Shown: piece by piece, positions 26,181 through 34,842 of the stretch
How the letters are laid out: every line of letters starts with the position of its first letter
Numbering within the stretch: the stretch's first letter is position 1
Source: Rhizobium sp. Q54
GTDB lineage: Bacteria; Pseudomonadota; Alphaproteobacteria; Micropepsales; Micropepsaceae
Assembly (NCBI GenBank): GCA_945882615.1
Contig: CAMCWK010000010.1
Coordinates: 1-64,000 of the forward strand
DNA length: 64,000 bases
Direction: 5' to 3'
Made by a program: the position numbers and the translations under genes
Notes under the pieces: generated by a model
Told to the model about the DNA's origin: nothing
Databases searched by the model: none
Seen by the model: the letters and a program-made list of their open reading frames with translations, nothing else

Positions 26181-28064
26181 TTGCCGGGTATCAGCGCACA
26201 CATTCGCATCATTGCCATTGGGTTTACTGCCATGGCCGCAGGGTTGCTGTTTGGCGGCGCCCAGGCCGCGCCGCAGGATGACTGGCCCAATATGGGCCGC
26301 GATCCGGGCGGCGCGCGCTATTCCCCGCTCGACCAGATCACACCCGCCAATGTGAACAGCCTGAAAGTGGCGTGGAAACACGACCTCAAGCCGGCGGGCT
26401 CCGAACTGCGCAATGTCGCGTCCCAGACCACGCCGCTGGCGATCGATGGCGTGCTGTATCTCGCCAATCCTTACGGGAAAATTCAGGCGCTGGACGGCGT
26501 CACGGGCAGGGAAATCTGGTCTTACATCTTGCCGGACAATCAGCGTCCCAACACGCGCGGCATGGGCTATTGGCCCGGCGACGGCAGGAATGATCCGCGC
26601 CTGATTTTCACCACCGCCACCGGCAGGCTGGTGGCGGTGAACGCCAAGACCGGCAAGGCGCCGGAAGGCTTCGGCGACCAGCATGGCATGGTGAACTTGC
26701 GCACGCCCGACGTGATGCGCGGTTTTGAGGGTCGGCCCTATGGCGTCAGTTCCGCGCCGCTGATCTACAAGAATCTCGCCATCACCGGCAGCGCGATGGG
26801 CGAGATTCCCAAGGGACCGGCGGGCAATGTGCGCGCCTGGGACGTGTTGACCGGAAAGATGGTCTGGAGCTTCAAGACCGTGCCGGGTCCGGGCGAGCTT
26901 GGCTATGACACCTGGGCGCCGGGTTCCACCGTGGATCGCGCGGGCGCCAATGTCTGGGGCCTGATGAATGTCGATGCCGAGCGTGGCATCGCCTACCTGC
27001 CGATCGGCGCGCCATCGTCGGACCGTTATGGCGGCGACCGTCACGGCACAAACCTGTTCAGCGGCTCCCTGGTGGCGGTGAATGCCGCGACCGGCAAGTA
27101 TCTCTGGCACTTCCAGCTGGTCCATCACGACATCTGGGATCATGACATGGACACGCCGCCGGTGCTGCTGACCGTGCGCCGAGATGGCAAGGACATTCCC
27201 GCCGTCGCCACCATGACCAAGAGCGCGTACCTCTTCATCCTGGACCGCGTCACGGGCAAGCCGCTGTACGAGGTCAAGGAAGTGCCGGTGCCTGCCAGCA
27301 AAGTGACCGGCGAGCAGGCCTGGCCGACCCAGCCCATGCCGGTCAAGCCGCCGGCGCTGGCGCGCCAGAGCTTTTCGGCCGCGAAAGACATCGCCACCGT
27401 GACGCCGGAGCACAAGGCGTTCTGCGAGAAGCTGATCAAGGACAAGAAGCTGCACGATAGCGTTGCCTATTCGCCGCTCACCATGGATTCGCGGATCGCG
27501 CGTTTCCCGGGCAGCGGCGGCGGCCCGGAATGGGCCGGCGGGGCGATGGACGAAAAGCGCGGGCTTTTCATCATCAACACCCATGACATGGGCAGCATCG
27601 AAATGGTCGAGAAGAAAAAGGAAGGGCATTGGGGCTCCGCCGACGGCCCGGACAGCTTCTTCATCGATGAGAACAAGAAGCTGATGTGCCAGGAGCCGCC
27701 CTGGGGCACGCTCTATGCCATCAACGTCAACACCGGCGACATTGCCTGGAGCACCCGTCTGGGCGTCACCGACAGCCTGCCGGAAAGCGTGCGTAACACG
27801 GGCCGCCCCAGCATCGGCGGGCCGACCGTGACGGCGGGCGGGGTGATTTTCATTGCCGCCACCGACGACAGCCGCTTCCGCGCCTTTGAAACCGCCACCG
27901 GCAAGGAAGTGTGGACCCACAAGATGGATGTGTCCGCCCATGCCTCGCCGATGACCTATCGCGGCAAGGACGGCAAACAGTATGTCGCCATCGTCGCCAC
28001 GGGCGGCTCGTTCCTGCAAAGCCCGACCGGGCCCGGCAGTCTTCTGGTCTTCGCGCTGCCGTAA
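26181..28064 (+). CDS. PQQ-dependent dehydrogenase (membrane-glucose-dehydrogenase-type propeller)
   Basis: 627 residues from a TTG at 26181, chosen because GGAGGGG lies just upstream and the protein then starts with a signal peptide (IIAIGFTAMAAGLLFGGAQA); an ATG at 26076 adds an implausible leader. An eight-bladed quinoprotein propeller is seen in WPNMGRDPGGARYSPLDQI, NPYGKIQALDGVTGREIW, and HHDIWDHDMDTPPVLLTV, which holds the catalytic Asp of mGDH-like enzymes. It lacks the five-helix membrane domain and has no cytochrome domain. It would oxidise an aldose or alcohol in the periplasm. It heads a three-gene cassette with two Tat-exported enzymes. Confidence 0.88.
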   Translation: MPGISAHIRIIAIGFTAMAAGLLFGGAQAAPQDDWPNMGRDPGGARYSPLDQITPANVNSLKVAWKHDLKPAGSELRNVASQTTPLAIDGVLYLANPYGKIQALDGVTGREIWSYILPDNQRPNTRGMGYWPGDGRNDPRLIFTTATGRLVAVNAKTGKAPEGFGDQHGMVNLRTPDVMRGFEGRPYGVSSAPLIYKNLAITGSAMGEIPKGPAGNVRAWDVLTGKMVWSFKTVPGPGELGYDTWAPGSTVDRAGANVWGLMNVDAERGIAYLPIGAPSSDRYGGDRHGTNLFSGSLVAVNAATGKYLWHFQLVHHDIWDHDMDTPPVLLTVRRDGKDIPAVATMTKSAYLFILDRVTGKPLYEVKEVPVPASKVTGEQAWPTQPMPVKPPALARQSFSAAKDIATVTPEHKAFCEKLIKDKKLHDSVAYSPLTMDSRIARFPGSGGGPEWAGGAMDEKRGLFIINTHDMGSIEMVEKKKEGHWGSADGPDSFFIDENKKLMCQEPPWGTLYAINVNTGDIAWSTRLGVTDSLPESVRNTGRPSIGGPTVTAGGVIFIAATDDSRFRAFETATGKEVWTHKMDVSAHASPMTYRGKDGKQYVAIVATGGSFLQSPTGPGSLLVFALP

Positions 28065-28086
28065 AATCAAAACTCAGGGGAAACAC

Positions 28087-29265
28087 ATGACAGATACCTT
28101 CAAGAGCAAACTGTCCCGCCGCGGCCTGCTGCAGACATCGGGCGGCGCCTTGCTGGCCGGGGCTGCCGGCTTGCCTGCCTTCGCGCAGCAGGGGCCGAAC
28201 GCGCCCTATTCGCCCACGCCGCAAAAACGCCTCGGCCAGCCGCAGGAAGGCCCCGATACGCCCAAGATCACCATCTACATGAACAACCCCCTGGACGACG
28301 CGGAGGCGATCCGCATCAAGCAGCTCGGCGTCGACTGGGTCGACGTCTCTGCCGTGCCGGCCCAGCCCTGGGGCGTGGATTACCTGCAGCCGCGGATCGA
28401 CGCCTTGAAGAAACACGACATGCATATCGGCATCATGATGATGCGCTGGTCGTATCAGGGCGGACTTGATCCCGAAATGAACAAGATCGTGCGTGGCCTG
28501 CCGGGCCGCGACGAGGAAATCGCCAAAATCAAGCAGACCATCGTCAATATGGGAAAGGTGGGCATTCCGGTTCTGGAATGGAATTTCTACACCCATCGCG
28601 CCACCGACGGTTACAAGACACTGCCCGGCCGCGGCGGCGCTGGCTATTCGGACTTCAATTACGAGCGCATGAAAGACCTGCCCCCGCTTGCCGCCGATGG
28701 CGCGGTCCAGAATTATGACGATACCTGGAAGCACCTGACCTACTTCCTGAAGGAAGTGATCCCGGTGGCGGAAAAGAACAATGTGGTCATGTCGGTACAT
28801 GCCAACGATCCGCCCTCGCCCATGAGCCGCGGTTCGGCCCAGGTGCTGAACAGCTTTTCGGACTGGAAGCGGCTGGTCGAGACAGTGAATTCGCCGTTCA
28901 ATACCCTGACCTGGGACTGTGGTGTCACCCGCGAGATCGGGGAAGACCCGGTCGTGGTGGGCGAATGGCTGGCCTCGCGCAACCGCATCGGCCAGGTGCA
29001 TTTCCGCAATGTGATCACGCGCAAGCCGCGCCTGGATTATGTCGAAACCTTCCCCGACGATGGCGAGGTCGACATGTATGACGTGATGAAGGTGCTGGTG
29101 CGCAACAACTACAAGCGCCTGATCTTCCCCGAGCATCCGCGCGCCCTGGAGACCGACAAGCTGCTCCCCCGGGAGGTGCAGACCACGAATTCCGGCTGGG
29201 CCTATAATGTGGGCCATTGCCGGGCGATGTTGCAGATCGCCCTGCGCGAATTGCGGGGCATGTAA
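28087..29265 (+). CDS. Tat-exported mannonate-dehydratase-like TIM-barrel protein
   Basis: 392 residues from the ATG at 28087 (AGGGGA upstream). The N-terminus LSRRGLLQTSGGALLAG is a twin-arginine signal ending at AFAQQ. The body matches the UxuA/mannonate dehydratase TIM barrel: VPVLEWNFYTHRAT-like segment, VVMSVHANDPPSP, NTLTWDCGVTREIGED, RIGQVHFRNV and LIFPEHPRA, with the metal-binding His/Asp/Cys-rich strand ends kept. UxuA normally works in the cytosol on D-mannonate to give 2-keto-3-deoxygluconate. Export suggests that an aldonate made by the preceding quinoprotein is dehydrated outside. Dehydratase activity is inferred, not shown. Confidence 0.8.
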   Translation: MTDTFKSKLSRRGLLQTSGGALLAGAAGLPAFAQQGPNAPYSPTPQKRLGQPQEGPDTPKITIYMNNPLDDAEAIRIKQLGVDWVDVSAVPAQPWGVDYLQPRIDALKKHDMHIGIMMMRWSYQGGLDPEMNKIVRGLPGRDEEIAKIKQTIVNMGKVGIPVLEWNFYTHRATDGYKTLPGRGGAGYSDFNYERMKDLPPLAADGAVQNYDDTWKHLTYFLKEVIPVAEKNNVVMSVHANDPPSPMSRGSAQVLNSFSDWKRLVETVNSPFNTLTWDCGVTREIGEDPVVVGEWLASRNRIGQVHFRNVITRKPRLDYVETFPDDGEVDMYDVMKVLVRNNYKRLIFPEHPRALETDKLLPREVQTTNSGWAYNVGHCRAMLQIALRELRGM

Positions 29266-29310
29266 AAGCGCTTCCTTGACCTCAACATTCCAACGCCGAG
29301 GGGAATAAAC

Positions 29311-30330
29311 ATGACTCAGGACCGTCGCAGCATGATCAAGGGCATGGGGCTTGGCGCAGGCGCGGCCGTTATGGCCGCCGCCGGGGCAGCTCAGGCGCAG
29401 CCGCGCGGGCCCGGAATGCCCACCAATCAGCGTCCGCTGAAGGGCATCGACATCACCAACATTGTCACGGCAGATGGCCTGGGCCTGGGCGTGAAGACGG
29501 CGCGCGGCGTGCTGGACGTCGCCGGTGTGGAGCGCGACCGCAAGATCGGTCTTCCGACCAAGGCGATCGATGTGATCAACGGCCGGGGCAATCTGGAAGC
29601 GCTGGGCTTGTTGCTCGCCAACGGCGCGGCCGGCGCCCCGGCCAGCCGCCTGATACCGGAAGGCCAGGTTCGCTTCGGCAACATCGTTGAAAATCCGGGC
29701 AAGATCCTGTGCGTCGGGCTCAACTATGCCGCCCACGCCGCGGAGGGCGGCAGCAAGCCGCCCAAGGAGCCGATCATGTTCAGCAAGTTCAACAGCGCGC
29801 TGAACCACCACAACGGCACCATCGCGGTCAGCAAGTCGACCGCGCCGCCCAAGTGGGACTATGAGGCTGAACTGGTGCTGGTGCTGGGCAAGGGCGGCCG
29901 CGACATTCCGGAAAGCCAGGCCCTGAACCATGTCTATGGCTATGCCTCCGGCAACGACTTCACCAATCGCGACCTGCAGCGCCGCTCGGCGCAGTGGCTG
30001 CTGGGCAAGAGCACGGACGGTTCAGGCCCGTTCGGTCCCTGGCTGGTCAGCGCCGATCAGGTGGACGTCAACAATCTGGACATGAAGATGCTGGTCAATG
30101 GCGAGGTTCGCCAGAGCACCAACACAAGGTTGATGATCTTCACCTGCGCCCAGATCATCGCCTATTGCTCGAAGGCCTTCGCCCTGGAAGCGGGCGATGT
30201 GATCTTCACCGGCACCTGCGAAGGCGTGATCAGCGGCTATCCGCCGGAAAAGCAGGTCTGGCTCAAGCCGGGAGACAAGATGGTGACCTCGATCGAGAAG
30301 ATCGGCGACCTCCACGTCACCCTGACCTGA
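29311..30330 (+). CDS. Tat-exported fumarylacetoacetate-hydrolase family protein
   Basis: 339 residues. QDRRSMIKGMGLGAGAA is a twin-arginine signal ending at AAQAQ. Residues about 40-120 are an N-terminal domain, and about 125-339 the FAH domain: ILCVGLNYAAHAAE, PIMFSKFNSAL, WDYEAELVLVLGKGG (metal Glu residues), GNDFTNRDLQ (metal Asp), KSTDGSGPFGPW and GDVIFTGTCEGV. The family hydrolyses or decarboxylates/dehydrates diketo and keto-deoxy acids. Third in the cassette after the quinoprotein and the UxuA-like protein, it could act on the resulting 2-keto-3-deoxy acid. Export of an FAH enzyme is unusual. A palindromic repeat lies 20 bases downstream. Confidence 0.85.
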   Translation: MTQDRRSMIKGMGLGAGAAVMAAAGAAQAQPRGPGMPTNQRPLKGIDITNIVTADGLGLGVKTARGVLDVAGVERDRKIGLPTKAIDVINGRGNLEALGLLLANGAAGAPASRLIPEGQVRFGNIVENPGKILCVGLNYAAHAAEGGSKPPKEPIMFSKFNSALNHHNGTIAVSKSTAPPKWDYEAELVLVLGKGGRDIPESQALNHVYGYASGNDFTNRDLQRRSAQWLLGKSTDGSGPFGPWLVSADQVDVNNLDMKMLVNGEVRQSTNTRLMIFTCAQIIAYCSKAFALEAGDVIFTGTCEGVISGYPPEKQVWLKPGDKMVTSIEKIGDLHVTLT

Positions 30331-30349
30331 CCAGCCTGGGGGGAGAAGG

Positions 30350-30381
30350 GAATGTCCGCTTATGACCCAAAGCGGACATTC
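30350..30381. repeat. MSALGHKR-type intergenic palindromic repeat, copy 1
   Basis: A perfect 12-bp inverted repeat (30350-30361 with 30370-30381) has an 8-nt loop. On the minus strand it reads ATGTCCGCTTTGGGTCATAA, which would encode MSALGHK, the hallmark of palindromes scattered through many alphaproteobacterial genomes. The flanking GGGGAG and CTCCCC runs extend the stem imperfectly. It may also work as a terminator for the convergent genes ending at 30330 and 30430. The second copy is at 31957. Confidence 0.7.
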
Positions 30382-30429
30382 GATCTGATAATTCCCTCCC
30401 CAAGAAAATCGAGGGTTCGCCCCCGTGCG

Positions 30430-31818
30430 TTAGATGATGTCAGTATTGTGCTTTACTTTTACGCGCATGGCGGCAAATGCGATTGCGCCGATAAGCGCCC
30501 ATCCCGGAAACACTAGGTAAACCAGTGGGAAACCGCCAAGCTGGATTGGCGGCATCACTAGGGCAGCACCCGCCATGGCGATGGACCCTACAACACCTAC
30601 TGCCAACACGGGGGGACGGACGGTTACGATACCGGGCTGCGCCACGGCTTCCCGGCGGCGCAGCATCAAAAGTCCGACACAACAAATCGCGTAACCCAAG
30701 ACCAGGCTGATGGTGATTGTGTCGACAAGCAGGCCAATCGCGCCGCGCCCCAGGAAGATGCCCGCCAAGTTAAAAATAAGGATGGCAAGAACGACAGGCG
30801 CGGGAACGCCTGAGCGTCCCGGCGCGCGGCTGAAAAGTGCTGGCAGCAACCCGTTGCGGGTCAGTGCAATCAGCATCCGAGCCGCCATCATGAAGACACC
30901 GTTCCAGGTCTTCACTAGCGACAGCATGGCAGTCAGAAGTACGGTGGGCGCCAGCGCATGCCCCCAGGCCAGGGTGCGGGCCGCATCCACAAAGGCCAGC
31001 TTCCCGCCAGTCAGCACCGACCAAGGCGTGGCCGTCGCCGTGGCGATGACCACCAGGCAGTAGAAGGCCGTAGCGGCGCCGATTGCCAAAACCAAAATGC
31101 GAAACACCAGCCCGAGGGACATGTGGTTAGCGCGTTCCTCGACCATCTGGCTGACAGCCTGAAAACCGCAGAGCAGAAAGGCGCATTGGGCAAAGATGCC
31201 GAGCGCACCTTGCCACCAGACAGGGTCTGCAGCGGGGAAAACAGGCTGCAAGTTCAAGGGATGGCCCTGGAATAGCATCAGGACGACGAAACCAAGCGAC
31301 ATCGCGATGAAGCCATATGTCAGTGTGCTGTGAAAACGCGCCAGCAGATTGCCCCCCTGATAGTTCAGAAGGGCGATCAGCGGTGCGCCGGCGAGGCCGA
31401 TGAACAGCTGATTGCGCGTCACGTCGGTGCTCAAGACCGTGTAAAGCACCTTGTCCGGTACACCAGGCGCCAATTGCTCAAACAGCCAGGCGATAGCGAG
31501 TCCCTCGAAGATTGTGACGCATATCCAGGCCAGGGCGATGAACCAGCCGACAAAAAAAGCCAGCGGACGTCCAAAGATGTGCAGCACATAGCTGAACTCG
31601 GTGCCAGTGACCGGGACGCGCGAGGTCAATTCCGCATAACAGGCCCCGATGCAGCAGACCACGATTCCGCCCGCCAGAAAGCCGATTACCGCGCCGCCTG
31701 GCCCTGCCGATGCCAGCCAACTGCCCACCAGGACGCACCAGGCCGAGCCGATAATCGAGCCGAACCCGAAGGCGAACATCTGGAAGCGGCCAATATTGCC
31801 CTTGAGTGCTGTCCCCAT
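30430..31818 (-). CDS. APC-family amino acid permease between two palindromic repeats
   Basis: 462 residues from the ATG at 31818 (AAGGA upstream); a TTG two codons earlier is less likely. About 12 membrane segments: IGRFQMFAFGFGSIIGSAWC is the helix-1 signature, CIGACYAELTSRVPVTGTEF the helix-3 region. It transports an amino acid or amine. Codon choice seems less GC-biased than that of its neighbours (more ACC/ATT and tag/gta words), and copies of the same palindrome lie about 50 bases after the stop and 140 bases before the start. Recent acquisition is possible but not proven. Confidence 0.85.
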   Translation of the reverse strand: MGTALKGNIGRFQMFAFGFGSIIGSAWCVLVGSWLASAGPGGAVIGFLAGGIVVCCIGACYAELTSRVPVTGTEFSYVLHIFGRPLAFFVGWFIALAWICVTIFEGLAIAWLFEQLAPGVPDKVLYTVLSTDVTRNQLFIGLAGAPLIALLNYQGGNLLARFHSTLTYGFIAMSLGFVVLMLFQGHPLNLQPVFPAADPVWWQGALGIFAQCAFLLCGFQAVSQMVEERANHMSLGLVFRILVLAIGAATAFYCLVVIATATATPWSVLTGGKLAFVDAARTLAWGHALAPTVLLTAMLSLVKTWNGVFMMAARMLIALTRNGLLPALFSRAPGRSGVPAPVVLAILIFNLAGIFLGRGAIGLLVDTITISLVLGYAICCVGLLMLRRREAVAQPGIVTVRPPVLAVGVVGSIAMAGAALVMPPIQLGGFPLVYLVFPGWALIGAIAFAAMRVKVKHNTDII

Positions 31819-31956
31819 GACCAACTTCCTTTTCGCGAAACTGCTTGACTACTAGGTACAGCACTAGCTGGGCTCCGTACCTGCCCGTATGAAGACCGCC
31901 TACAGTGGTTCGCAAACTGCTCCAGTGATCGAAAACTGCCTATTAGACCAGATTTC

Positions 31957-31984
31957 GAATGTCCGCTTTTGGCGCAAAGCGGAC
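31957..31984. repeat. MSALGHKR-type intergenic palindromic repeat, copy 2
   Basis: Shares GAATGTCCGCTT and CAAAGCGGAC with copy 1 at 30350. The stem is 9 bp here (31961-31969 with 31976-31984). It lies in the 274-base gap between the permease and a quinoprotein gene. I see no gene in that gap; short frames crossing it are repeat-derived. Confidence 0.65.
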
Positions 31985-32092
31985 GCCTCCGGTCCCAGAG
32001 CGGAGATTTTGGGGCTGCTCCGACTGCCCGGCGTTTCGCCAGGGCGATCTGCTCAGCGAGCGAGAATTCCTGCTACTTCAGATTCCGGACAC

Positions 32093-34168
32093 TCACTTTG
32101 CTTTCGGCAGGGCAAAGACATAGACGGCGTGCCCCACCGTCGGGCGATTGCGCTCGAAGGCGAACATGCTGGCGGGCCTGACCTGCGGGCTGCCGCCATT
32201 ATAGCCGGTGGGAACAGCAACGAACTGCTCGCCATTGACCGTGAAGGTGGTGGGGAAACCCGCAGCCGTCGTGCCCAGCCGGGTCGTCCACAGGGTCTTG
32301 CCGGTCTTGACGTCGAAGGCCCGGAATGTGCGGTCCCAATCGCCGATAAATCCGACACCGCCAGCCGTCGTCATCGAACTGGTCAGGAAGGGTGCGCGCT
32401 GCTGCAAGGTCCAGACCGGCTTCAGGTCCTTCACCCGATAGGCGCTCAGCCGTCCCATATTGCCATCCGAGCCCGGCGCTTCGTAATTGCCGGGCATGTC
32501 GCCCCCCGACATCACGCAGATCTGCATCAACGGATAGATGATCAGATCTTCGCCCGGAACGTAGCTTGCGGCCGGCCAGTTGTGGCCGCCCGACTGGGCC
32601 GGGCATGAGGACCGCGACGCCCCCGGCTCCTGCTTCACGATGTCCGGGCGATAGGTGGCGCGGCCGGTCTTGCGGTCGATGTTGGTAAAGACATTCTGGA
32701 AAACCATCGGGACATAGTCGAGGAACTTCCCGGTGGTGCGATCGAGCTTCCACAGAATGCCCGGCTTGCCGGCGCTGAGAAGAAGTTTCTGCGAACCATT
32801 GTCCACCAGGATTTTTTCATAGACTTCGTCCAGGTCCAGGCCCTCATCCGGCGCTGACTGATGGTACCATTTGAGCTTGCCGGTATCGACGTCCAGCGCG
32901 ATGGTGGCGTTGCTGAAAAGCTTGTCGCCGATGCCGTGCCTGCCGGCCTTGGCCTGGCCGGTGCCGAAATAGATCAGCCGCAGCTTGGGATCATAGGTGC
33001 CCGCGATCCAGGCATCGGCGCCCGACCGCTCGCCGTTGGTCATGCTGCCCCAGGTATCCCCGCCCGGCTCGCCGGTATAGGCGACGGTGGAGAATTTCCA
33101 GATCTGGCGGCCATCCTTGACGTCATAGGCGGCGATGAAGCAGCGGTCCAACAGCGTAGCCTCGTCGCACACGCCAAGCCCGAGGATGAGCTTGCCATCG
33201 GCGATCATCACGCTGCCGATCTTGTCCCGGCCATAATCGGAAATCTTGAATTTCCAGTTGACCTTGCCGGTGCGCGCGTCGAGCGCATACATGGTGGCGT
33301 CGCTGGCGGGATAGAAAAGCTGGTTGCCGTACAGCGCCATGGCGCGCGCCGTGGCGTTGACCTGGTTTACCAGCCGGGGCCCCAGCCGGTTTTCCCAGAT
33401 CAGGTCGCCGGTCGCCGCATTCAGCGCCTGCACCGTATTGTTGATGACGGTCGAAACGAACATCACGCCGTCATGCACCAAAGGCGTGATCTGCTGGCGT
33501 TCGCCATCTTCCATCGACCACACCCAGCGCAGTTGCAGATTGTGCACGTTCTTGGCGTTGATCTGCTTCAGCGGCGAATGGCTCCAGCCGGCATAATTCT
33601 GGTAATGCATCAGCCAGTCGGCGGCGGGCGGATTCAGCAGAATTTCTTCGGTGACGGGCGTGTATTTTTCGACCGTTCCCGGAAAGCTGAGGCCGAAAAC
33701 TTCGGGTCCGCCGCTGGGGCTGACATAACCCGCATAGGGGTCTCTGCGCTGCGAGATGATCGTGTTGATCGCCACATTCGTCGCCGGGGTCAGGGCTGTG
33801 GTACCGGCTGCAGCCCCATTGGCCTTCAGGATATACGCCACGATCGAATTGGTTTCGGCATCGGTCAGGCTGCCCGGATTGGTGAGCGGCATGGTTTTCT
33901 GGATGCGGGTATGAAGATCGCGCGTGCTGCGCTTCGTCCAGGACTGGGTAAAGGCCGGACCCACCAGGCGGATGGTTTCGCCGCCGCTGTCGTGGCAGGC
34001 GGAACAACGGGCCGTATAGAGCGCCTGACCGGCCTGCGCCTGGGTCTCGGTAAAGGGCCCAGCCGCGGTGCTGCTTTGCGCAATGGCATTCGACGCCCAA
34101 ATGGCGGCAGCCGCCGCCGCCCCAAGTCCGGCAACCGCGCCGAACGCGCGCATGGTGTTCCTGATCAT
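32093..34168 (-). CDS. Quinohaemoprotein dehydrogenase with N-terminal cytochrome c
   Basis: 691 residues from the ATG at 34168 (GGAG upstream). The signal peptide ends near residue 31 (AIAQS). A c-type haem domain follows, with CSACH at 55-59 and a probable Met ligand in KTMPLTNPG near 95. From about residue 190 a PQQ alcohol-dehydrogenase-type propeller is seen: YAGWSHSPLKQINAKNV, ALNAATGDLIWENRLG, GEPGGDTWG, ALDVDTGKLKWYHQ, WLGDWDRTF-like FIGDWDRTFRAFDVKTG. Known quinohaemoprotein alcohol dehydrogenases carry the haem domain at the C-terminus; here it is at the N-terminus. It would oxidise a periplasmic alcohol or sugar and pass electrons through its own haem. It sits 13 bases after the CHRD gene. 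Confidence 0.88.
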   Translation of the reverse strand: MIRNTMRAFGAVAGLGAAAAAAIWASNAIAQSSTAAGPFTETQAQAGQALYTARCSACHDSGGETIRLVGPAFTQSWTKRSTRDLHTRIQKTMPLTNPGSLTDAETNSIVAYILKANGAAAGTTALTPATNVAINTIISQRRDPYAGYVSPSGGPEVFGLSFPGTVEKYTPVTEEILLNPPAADWLMHYQNYAGWSHSPLKQINAKNVHNLQLRWVWSMEDGERQQITPLVHDGVMFVSTVINNTVQALNAATGDLIWENRLGPRLVNQVNATARAMALYGNQLFYPASDATMYALDARTGKVNWKFKISDYGRDKIGSVMIADGKLILGLGVCDEATLLDRCFIAAYDVKDGRQIWKFSTVAYTGEPGGDTWGSMTNGERSGADAWIAGTYDPKLRLIYFGTGQAKAGRHGIGDKLFSNATIALDVDTGKLKWYHQSAPDEGLDLDEVYEKILVDNGSQKLLLSAGKPGILWKLDRTTGKFLDYVPMVFQNVFTNIDRKTGRATYRPDIVKQEPGASRSSCPAQSGGHNWPAASYVPGEDLIIYPLMQICVMSGGDMPGNYEAPGSDGNMGRLSAYRVKDLKPVWTLQQRAPFLTSSMTTAGGVGFIGDWDRTFRAFDVKTGKTLWTTRLGTTAAGFPTTFTVNGEQFVAVPTGYNGGSPQVRPASMFAFERNRPTVGHAVYVFALPKAK

Positions 34169-34181
34169 GTGTGCTCCGCGC

Positions 34182-34706
34182 TCAGCTATTGTTCTTGTTC
34201 GCCGGACCATCGTCCTGGCCGTCGAGAAGATTGGGGATATACCAGCTGCCCATCTGCGGCACGCCTTGCGGCACCGTCACATGCGCCGGCTGAAACCAGC
34301 CCCACAGATTGCCCTTGGACGCGCTCTGGCTATCGAGAATGACGTAGAGCTTTCCGACCTTCAAAGCCGCGACCTGGGGCGGCGTCAGGGTGAAGGTGCC
34401 GGAAATCTCGCCGCTCTGTGCCTGCACAATCTTGAGATCGCCTATGGCGGGGCCCGTTCCCCCCATCACATTACCGATATGAAGGCGTGCCTCGGTCGCC
34501 GGGGAGGACAGACCGGAGAATTTTCCCTGCAGCGAGAATGTGTTGTTGTCGAGCACGGCCAGCACCGTGCCGCGGCCCTGGACGTTGGCTCCCTGCCGGT
34601 TATTCTTCGGGGTCGGCCCGATGTCCGTCTGGTAATTTTCGGCTGCAAATGCCGGAGCCGTCGCAAAAAGGACTGCCGCGACGAGCGAAACAATTCTCAA
34701 AATCAC
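34182..34706 (-). CDS. Exported CHRD-domain protein
   Basis: 174 residues from a GTG at 34706, chosen for the GAGGGAA site about eight bases upstream; a TTG at 34742 has none. The signal peptide covers LRIVSLVAAVLFATAPAFAA. The rest fits a CHRD-like beta-sandwich (EARLHIGNVMGGTGPAIGDL, GEISGTFTLTPPQVAALKVG, LYVILDSQSASKGNLWG). The family was named from chordin, and bacterial members are extracellular proteins of unknown role. It directly precedes the quinohaemoprotein gene, so it may be an assembly or binding partner. Confidence 0.75.
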   Translation of the reverse strand: MILRIVSLVAAVLFATAPAFAAENYQTDIGPTPKNNRQGANVQGRGTVLAVLDNNTFSLQGKFSGLSSPATEARLHIGNVMGGTGPAIGDLKIVQAQSGEISGTFTLTPPQVAALKVGKLYVILDSQSASKGNLWGWFQPAHVTVPQGVPQMGSWYIPNLLDGQDDGPANKNNS

Positions 34707-34842
34707 GATGCCATTCCCTCGGTAAGCCACACGATTTGCCAAACCACCGGCGCGCCCGTTGTTTTAAGCGCGCTTTTTCATTCGCGCAACCAAGCACGAT
34801 CCCAGCCGGTGGCAGTTGGAAGTAGCGCGCGCCCGTCTGGCG

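Noticed and set aside
25950-29931. Long antisense frames over the quinoprotein cassette
   Set aside because: Composition-driven open frames; the plus strand holds three clear proteins with signal peptides.
30350-31984. Two similar palindromes considered as a CRISPR or insertion-sequence ends
   Set aside because: Only two copies, 1.6 kb apart with a permease between them, no spacer regularity, no transposase and no target duplication seen.
31819-32092. Short frames in the gap between the permease and the quinoprotein
   Set aside because: The readable peptides come from the palindromic repeat, a known source of spurious small proteins; no ribosome site or family.
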